From contig NZ_RZYA01000011.1 in assembly GCF_004005495.1 (NCBI RefSeq), positions 62,001 through 126,000 of the forward strand: a stretch of 64,000 bases of DNA, read 5' to 3'. The position numbers and the translations under genes were made by a program. This stretch comes from Streptomyces antnestii (GTDB lineage Bacteria; Actinomycetota; Actinomycetes; Streptomycetales; Streptomycetaceae). Positions 59,130-64,000 of this stretch are shown piece after piece. The notes beneath the pieces are model-generated. The model ran no database searches, was not told the DNA's origin, and was given only the letters and a program-made list of their open reading frames with translations. Positions within the stretch are counted from its first letter, which is position 1. Every line of letters starts with the position of its first letter.

Positions 59130-60068
59130 ATGCCGACCATGGGTGCCCAATACAACCAACTCGCCGTGCCGCCGCAGGCGCACGCCCCGGCCCGCCGCGC
59201 GGGCCTGCTCCCCCTCGCCGAGGCCCTGGAGATCGAGGCGTCGGGCGACGGCGCGTTCACCGGCATGCCGCACATGGGCCGGCCTCCGCGGGCCTTCGGC
59301 GGGGTCACTCTCGCGCAGGCCCTGCTCGCGGCGGGCCGCACCGTCGACGGCGGCCGCAGGCCGCACTCCCTGCACGCCTACTTCCTGCGCTCGGTCGCCC
59401 CGGAAGCGCCCGTCTCGTACGAGGTGGAACGCCTGCGGGACGGCTCCTCCTATGCAGCGCGCCAGGTGGCGGCGCGGCAGGACGGCATGTCCGTGCTGAG
59501 CCTCTCCGCCTCGTTCAAGAAGCCCGAGAACACGCTCGACCGTCAGGCGAAGATGCCCGGCGCGCCCGCGCCGCACGACTGCGACGCCCCGTACGAGGTG
59601 ATGGCCCGTGAGCGCCCGGAGCGCTATGCGGCGTCCGTCATCCCCCGCGTCGTCGACCTGCGGCTCGTGGCGCCGGACGCCGACGAGGAGGCGGCGCGGG
59701 CGGAGGGCATGTCCCGGCAGCGCTGCTGGCTGCGGGCGGCCAGGCCGCTGCCCGACGAGCCGCTGCTGCACGCCGCCGCGCTCGCGTACCTGTCCGACCT
59801 GACGCTCTCCCCCACCGCCGCGCTGCCCTGGGAGCCGCACGGCGCGCGGCGCACGCGGCCGCCGGCGGTGATGTTCGCATCCCTGGACCACGCGATGTGG
59901 TTCCACCGCCCGGCACGCGCCGACGCCTGGCCGCTGTACGCCCAGCACACCACGAGCCTGTCCGACGGGCGCGCCACGACGCGGGGTGAACTCTGGTCAC
60001 AGGAAGGCGAGTTGGTCGCGTCAGCACTCCAGGAGGCACTGATCCGGCACCGGGCCGCGACCACGTGA
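59130..60068 (+). CDS. TesB-like acyl-CoA thioesterase
   Basis: 312 residues with two hotdog domains, the TesB layout. First domain: PHMGRPPRAFGGVTLAQALLAAGRTVDGGRRPHSLHAYFLRSVAPEAPVSYEVERLRDGSSYAARQV. Second: VMFASLDHAMWFHRPARADAWPLYAQHTTSLSDGRATTRGELWSQEGELVAS, with the Asp of LDHAMWFH. It hydrolyses acyl-CoA to free acid and CoA. The start is uncertain: ATG 59130 or 59139, or GTG 59088; none has a good ribosome site. It is divergent from the TetR gene. Confidence 0.8.
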   Translation: MPTMGAQYNQLAVPPQAHAPARRAGLLPLAEALEIEASGDGAFTGMPHMGRPPRAFGGVTLAQALLAAGRTVDGGRRPHSLHAYFLRSVAPEAPVSYEVERLRDGSSYAARQVAARQDGMSVLSLSASFKKPENTLDRQAKMPGAPAPHDCDAPYEVMARERPERYAASVIPRVVDLRLVAPDADEEAARAEGMSRQRCWLRAARPLPDEPLLHAAALAYLSDLTLSPTAALPWEPHGARRTRPPAVMFASLDHAMWFHRPARADAWPLYAQHTTSLSDGRATTRGELWSQEGELVASALQEALIRHRAATT

Positions 60069-60232
60069 CCGGCACGTACACGGTGGTGGGCAGGGCACTG
60101 AAGGCGGGGCGGGGCCGCGCGCGGGCGCTGCTGCAGAAGTCTGGACACGAGCCGACGGGAACCGTAGCTTAACGAATGTTCTGACAGCACGCCTGTCGCG
60201 CCTGTCGCGTCCGTCGACAAGGGAGTTGCCGC

Positions 60233-61921
60233 GTGATCCGTCGCCACCCGAAGGGCATGCCGGCCCACCTCTCCTATCCGGAGGCGTCCGTCGGCGATCT
60301 CCTCGCCGGCTCGGCCAGGCGCTACCCGGACCGCGTCGCCCTGCGCGACGGCGACCACACGCTGACGTTCGCGGAACTCCACGAGCAGGCGCTCCGCTTC
60401 GCGCGAGGACTGCGCGAGCGCGGCATCACCGAGGGCGACGTGGTGGCACTCCACCAGCCCAACTCCCTCTGGTTCCCGGTCACTTACTACGGGATCCTGC
60501 TGGCCGGCGCGGTCGTGGCGCCCGTGAACCCGACGCTTCCTGCCGCGGCCCTGCGCGCGCAGCTGGACGAGGCGGGGGCGCGGGCCGTGGTGACACATCC
60601 GGCCACAGCCGCGACGCTGCGCGAGGCCGGCACCGACGGGCTCGAACCGGTCGTCCTCGTACCGCCGTCGGACGCCGCGCCCGGCGATCCCGCACCCGTC
60701 GACGGCACGGTGCCGCTCGCCGCACTGCTGGCGGGCGTCCCGGAGCCCGGCCCCCGGGTCTCACCCGACGCGGTCGCCCATCTGTCGTTCACCGGCGGCA
60801 CGACGGGCCGCTCGAAGGCGGTCGAGGTGAGGCACCGTCATGTCGTGGCGAACTGCCTGCAGTTCACCTGCTGGCGCGCGGCCGCGCTGCCCGCGGTGGA
60901 CCTGGACGGGGGTGTGTTCCTGGACCCGGTCGACGGGGCGGCCACCGAGTACATCACCCCGCCCGGGGAGGGTGTGTCCATCGCCGTGGCGCCGTTCTTC
61001 CACGCCATGGGCCTGGTCGGCCAGTCCATCGGCGTCCTGTCCGGGACGACGGTCGTGCTCTGCGGCCGGTTCGAGCCCGGGCGGTTCCTCGACCAGGCGG
61101 AGAAGTTCGCGGCCACCGCGATCGCCGGGTCCCCGGCCCTGTTCCACGCGCTGCTCGCCGCCCCCTCCGCGCAGGGCCGCGCGCTCCCCACGGTCCGCGT
61201 CGTCAACTCGGGTGCCGCGCCCATCGACACGACGACACTGCGGGCCCTGCGGACGCTGTTCCCGCGCGCGTGCGTCGTGGAGGGCTACGGGCTGACCGAG
61301 GCCACCATGGGCGTGACCTCGGGGATCACCGACCCCGACGACCTCGTCCCGATCGGGTCGGTCGGCCTTCCCGTCTTCGACACCGACGTCGAGATCCGCG
61401 ACCTCGTCGACACCGGACGGTGTGTGCCCGACGGCGAGACGGGAGAGCTGTGGGCCCGCGGCCCGCAGATCACGGCGGGCTATCCCGGGCATCCGGAGCT
61501 GACGGCCGAGCAGTTCGTCGACGGCTGGCTGCGCACCGGCGACCTGGCACGCTGCGACGAACGCGGCCACGTCTACATCGTGGGCCGCGCCAAGGACATG
61601 CTCATCTACAAGGGCTACAACGTGTATCCGGGCCAGCTGGAGGAGATCCTCAGCGGCCATCCGGCGGTCGCGCAGGTGTCCGTGGTCGGCGTCCCCTCGG
61701 CGGAGGCGGGCGAGATCCCGGTGGCGTACGTCGTGGCGCGCGCGGACGCCTCGCCGGGCGCCGGTCCCGCGCTCGGGGAGGAGCTGATGGCGCACGTGTC
61801 CGCCCGCGTCGCCCCGTATCAGCGGGTGCGTGAGGTGCGGTTCCTGGACGCGCTGCCCACCTCGGCCGCGGGGAAGATCCTCAAGGCGGAGCTCCGGCGG
61901 ACGTACCGGCCGTCGGCTTAA
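60233..61921 (+). CDS. AMP-forming acyl-CoA ligase (FadD type)
   Basis: 562 residues. Adenylation loop LSFTGGTTGRSKAVEVRHRH (Ser-Lys-Ala replaces the usual Pro-Lys-Gly), GYGLTEATMGVTSG, GWLRTGDLARCDERGHVYIVGRAKDMLIYKGYNVYPGQLEE and catalytic Lys in TSAAGKILKAELRRTY. The GTG start has GGGAG seven bases upstream. A dyad-like AACGAATGTT lies about 60 bases before the start and may be an operator. Follows the thioesterase by 164 bases on the same strand. Substrate unknown. Confidence 0.86.
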   Translation: MIRRHPKGMPAHLSYPEASVGDLLAGSARRYPDRVALRDGDHTLTFAELHEQALRFARGLRERGITEGDVVALHQPNSLWFPVTYYGILLAGAVVAPVNPTLPAAALRAQLDEAGARAVVTHPATAATLREAGTDGLEPVVLVPPSDAAPGDPAPVDGTVPLAALLAGVPEPGPRVSPDAVAHLSFTGGTTGRSKAVEVRHRHVVANCLQFTCWRAAALPAVDLDGGVFLDPVDGAATEYITPPGEGVSIAVAPFFHAMGLVGQSIGVLSGTTVVLCGRFEPGRFLDQAEKFAATAIAGSPALFHALLAAPSAQGRALPTVRVVNSGAAPIDTTTLRALRTLFPRACVVEGYGLTEATMGVTSGITDPDDLVPIGSVGLPVFDTDVEIRDLVDTGRCVPDGETGELWARGPQITAGYPGHPELTAEQFVDGWLRTGDLARCDERGHVYIVGRAKDMLIYKGYNVYPGQLEEILSGHPAVAQVSVVGVPSAEAGEIPVAYVVARADASPGAGPALGEELMAHVSARVAPYQRVREVRFLDALPTSAAGKILKAELRRTYRPSA

Positions 61922-62060
61922 CGACCGTTCAGCACCCTTGGCACGGCCACCCGCCGTCGACGGTGGCCTGAACCCGGCCCTCCGCGCACCTCCCGCGCGC
62001 CGGGCCCGCATGCCGGGTGACGTTCCGGGCAGGCGACCACCGTACGTGCAGGCCCCGTCA

Positions 62061-62070
62061 CCCGATCGGG
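62061..62070. promoter_or_regulatory. Palindrome CCCGATCGGG
   Basis: 10-bp perfect palindrome about 115 bases before the SRPBCC start, in an otherwise featureless intergenic region. Confidence 0.3.
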
Positions 62071-62185
62071 CTAACCCGAGATGTCGTGGAGACGATCCGC
62101 ACGCACGTTTGGAACGTAGAGCCCGTGGGGTGCGTACCCGTCGGCAACCGCGCCGACGACCGGACGGGCGCCGGGGAGGTGCGTG

Positions 62186-62824
62186 ATGCCAGAGATTTCC
62201 GTGGACGTCCACATCGGCCGATCCGTCACTGAGGTGTACGACTTCCTCTCCGACGCACGGAATCTCGAACTCTGGTTCTCCGGGGTCGACACCGTCGCAG
62301 AGAGCCCAGGGCCGGCCGGACCCGGTGCGGCCCATGTGTACCGCTTCCCGGGGCGCCACCGGGACCATCTGCTCCAGTGCGTGGCGTACGTGCCCGGGGA
62401 GCACCTCGTCTTCCGTGGCGACCGGATGTGGAACCCGCTCGGCACCCAGACGCCCGTCTACTCGTTCACGCTCTCCCCGCGCCGCCGCGGCACGCTCCTG
62501 CGCCTCACGGTGCAGAGCCGCCTCGCGGGTGCCCTGGTGCTGCTCTCCCCCATGGTCGCGATGGCCTGGCGCCGCGACCTGCCGAGGGACGTACGCCGGC
62601 TCGGCGAGCGTCTGGGAGCCCCGCACTGCCACGTCATCGACGCCCCGCGGCGGGTCCGCCTGCCCGTTCCGCCGTTCCCCCCGGCCCCCGCTCGGCCGGC
62701 CACTCCGCCCGCCTATACGCCGACCGTCCCGCCCCGCCCACAGGTCCGGCCCGAGCTGCGTGCCGAGCAGCGCCCCGCCTCGGTCCCGGCCGCCCCGGAG
62801 CGCGCCCCGCGCCCAGCGGCCTGA
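62186..62824 (+). CDS. SRPBCC/START-like protein with Pro-rich tail
   Basis: 212 residues. The first 145 form a SRPBCC hydrophobic-pocket fold (ISVDVHIGRSVTEVYDFLSDARNLELWFSGVDTV, HVYRFPGRHRDHLL, TLLRLTVQSRLAGALVLLSPMV). The last 60 residues are Pro/Ala/Arg-rich and probably disordered. No catalytic residues are evident. GGGGAGG lies six bases before the ATG at 62186. It may bind a lipid or small ligand. Confidence 0.75.
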   Translation: MPEISVDVHIGRSVTEVYDFLSDARNLELWFSGVDTVAESPGPAGPGAAHVYRFPGRHRDHLLQCVAYVPGEHLVFRGDRMWNPLGTQTPVYSFTLSPRRRGTLLRLTVQSRLAGALVLLSPMVAMAWRRDLPRDVRRLGERLGAPHCHVIDAPRRVRLPVPPFPPAPARPATPPAYTPTVPPRPQVRPELRAEQRPASVPAAPERAPRPAA

Positions 62825-62858
62825 CCTCCGCACCACACGCTCACGCCGGACGTGAGCC

Positions 62859-62897
62859 GGCCCCGGGCGCACGAGAAATCAGCGTGCGCCCGGGGCC
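62859..62897 (+). terminator. 15-bp perfect hairpin after the SRPBCC gene
   Basis: Arms 62859-62873 (GGCCCCGGGCGCACG) and 62883-62897, loop of nine bases AGAAATCAG. It lies 35 bases after the SRPBCC stop and 25 bases before the DinB-like start. Confidence 0.9.
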
Positions 62898-62921
62898 ACG
62901 CGGGCAGTAGCGTCGCCGTCC

Positions 62922-63434
62922 ATGACTCTCTCCCGCGTACGGCCTCCCTACGACGCCGACGAACGCACGCAGCTGGTCGCCTGGCTGGACATGCAGCGCG
63001 CCATCGTGGAGTGGAAGTGCGAGGGCGTCTCGGAGGAGGACGCCCATCGCTCCGTCCTCCCCGCGTCCCCGGCGATGACCCTGGCGGGGGTGGTGTCCCA
63101 CCTGCGGTGGGTCGAGCACTGCTGGTTCGAGGTCATGCTGCTCGGCGGCCCGGCCACGGGCCCGCAGTTCGACGACGGGCCGGAGGACGCCGACATGCTC
63201 GTCGACGGCGTTCCGCTCGACCAGCTCCTCGGCGAGTACGCGCACCAGTACGCCCGGTCGAACGAGATCACCGCCGCGCACTCGCTCGACCAGGCGGGCC
63301 GGCACCCCGAGTTCCGTGCGGGCTCCGCGAACCTCCGCTGGATCCTGCTGCACATGATCGAGGAGACCGCCCGGCACGCCGGCCACCTGGACACGATCCG
63401 CGAACTCCTCGACGGCCAGAAGGGCTACTACTGA
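62922..63434 (+). CDS. DinB/DUF664-family protein
   Basis: 170 residues, four-helix bundle of the DinB/DUF664 group. Metal-site His are in VVSHLRWVEHCWF and LLHMIEETARHAGHLDTIRELLDG. Relatives include mycothiol-dependent isomerases and transferases; this one may use mycothiol (inference from the family). The gene starts just after the hairpin at 62859. Its last seven bases overlap the convergent ligase gene. Confidence 0.83.
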   Translation: MTLSRVRPPYDADERTQLVAWLDMQRAIVEWKCEGVSEEDAHRSVLPASPAMTLAGVVSHLRWVEHCWFEVMLLGGPATGPQFDDGPEDADMLVDGVPLDQLLGEYAHQYARSNEITAAHSLDQAGRHPEFRAGSANLRWILLHMIEETARHAGHLDTIRELLDGQKGYY

Positions 63435-64000
63435 CGGACCGGACCCCGAGCGCTGTGCCGACTCCCGTCGGCGAGCTGCTGCGCGCGAGCCGCCAGGTCC
63501 ACCTTCCGGATCTTCATGGTGGTCGTCATCGGCATCTCCTCGACGATCTCCACGAGCGGAACCTTGTACGGCGCCATGCTCTCGCGGGCCCATTCCCGCA
63601 ACACCGACGCGTCCACCGAACCTTTCTGACGGAGCGTCACGAAGGCGACCGGGACCTGGCCCCTCGTCGCGTCGGCGGCCGGGACCACGGCGGCCGTGTG
63701 CACCTCGGGGTGGCGGCACAGCAGCATTTCGACCTCGGCGGGAAAGACGCTCATGCCCTTCACCTTGATGAGGTCCTTGTCCCGGCCGAGGTAGTGCAGA
63801 CAGCCGTCCTCGTCGATCCGCCCGTTGTCCCCCGTGTGCAGCCAGCCGTCGCGCAGCTGGCGGGCCGTGGCGTCCGGCTTGTTCCAGTAGCCGGTCGTCA
63901 CCGAGGGGCTGCGCACGATGATCTCGCCCGCCTCGCCGAGCGGCAGGGGTTCGCCGGTGACGGGCGACACCACGGCGATGTCCGTGCCGGGCATGGGCAG
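63428..64000 (-). CDS. AMP-forming acyl-CoA ligase, C-terminal part (cut by window edge)
   Basis: 191 codons visible of a gene that begins outside the window. GEIIVRSPSVTTGYWNKPDATARQLRDGWLHTGDNGRIDEDGCLHYLGRDKDLIKVKGMSVFPAEVEML is the A7-A8 hinge block of the family, and METTTMKIRKVDL-like EEMPMTTTMKIRKVDLAA carries the C-terminal catalytic Lys. It is the eighth such ligase in the window. Start and substrate cannot be seen. Confidence 0.85.
   Translation of the reverse strand: MPMPGTDIAVVSPVTGEPLPLGEAGEIIVRSPSVTTGYWNKPDATARQLRDGWLHTGDNGRIDEDGCLHYLGRDKDLIKVKGMSVFPAEVEMLLCRHPEVHTAAVVPAADATRGQVPVAFVTLRQKGSVDASVLREWARESMAPYKVPLVEIVEEMPMTTTMKIRKVDLAARAQQLADGSRHSARGPVRQ

Overview
The window reads as chromosomal DNA of a Streptomyces or close relative. 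GC content is very high, there is strong third-position G/C bias, GTG and TTG starts are frequent, and the families present (SpoIIE/PAS phosphatases, DUF397, CGNR zinc finger, DUF4232, F420-dependent enzymes, auxiliary ThrRS) are typical of that genus. I see no rRNA, tRNA, insertion sequence, prophage or CRISPR array. About 55 protein genes are supported; two are cut by the window edges.

Layout. 0-8.4 kb: SDR oxidoreductase (partial), a YgaP-like rhodanese with a CsoR/CstR-type repressor, a secreted DUF4232 protein, a SpoIIE phosphatase, F420-linked enzymes, an MFS exporter and a PAS-SpoIIE phosphatase. 8.4-17.5 kb: a TPR-rich regulator divergent from an APH-fold kinase, a repeat-rich gap, a secreted amidase, a CGNR regulator, an LRR protein, a universal stress protein and DUF397. 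17.5-23.4 kb: two thiolase-like lipid-transfer proteins, a two-domain DUF35 protein and a crotonase, divergent from an acyl-CoA ligase; this is the gene order of the mycobacterial Rv3515c (fadD19)-Rv3523 (ltp3) region. 23.5-36.3 kb: GNAT, paaK, an editing-less threonyl-tRNA synthetase with a Thr-codon leader peptide, two acyl-CoA ligases, a penicillin/AHL acylase, a nitronate monooxygenase-like protein and an exported beta-lactamase-fold protein. 36.3-47.2 kb: a tightly packed minus-strand operon (BKACE, quinone oxidoreductase, TauD dioxygenase, MFS, hydrolase, acetoacetate-CoA ligase, MpaB-like oxygenase) with its own AraC-type regulator and a divergent acyl-CoA ligase. 47.3-53 kb: acyl-CoA dehydrogenase, Csp-like copper protein, double GNAT, a membrane protein with three operator copies, HdeD-like protein and DUF488. 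53-58.3 kb: an operon of APC permease, single-span membrane protein, M20 peptidase and alkylsulfatase. 58.3-64 kb: TetR, thioesterase, acyl-CoA ligase, SRPBCC, DinB and a partial acyl-CoA ligase.

How they work together. The common theme from 17 to 64 kb is activation and breakdown of carboxylic acids: eight AMP-forming acid-CoA ligases lie in about 43 kb, with thiolases, crotonase, acyl-CoA dehydrogenase, thioesterase and acylase. The strongest candidate for an undescribed system is the AraC-BKACE-acetoacetate-CoA ligase operon. BKACE would cleave an unknown beta-keto acid with acetyl-CoA to give acetoacetate, and the ligase would recover that acetoacetate. A 19-bp element repeated in inverse orientation on both sides of the araC gene marks the likely operators. 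Two other notable points are a predicted ribosome-mediated attenuator for the second ThrRS gene, and a genome habit of placing short arrays, mostly of three tandem repeats, just after stop codons.
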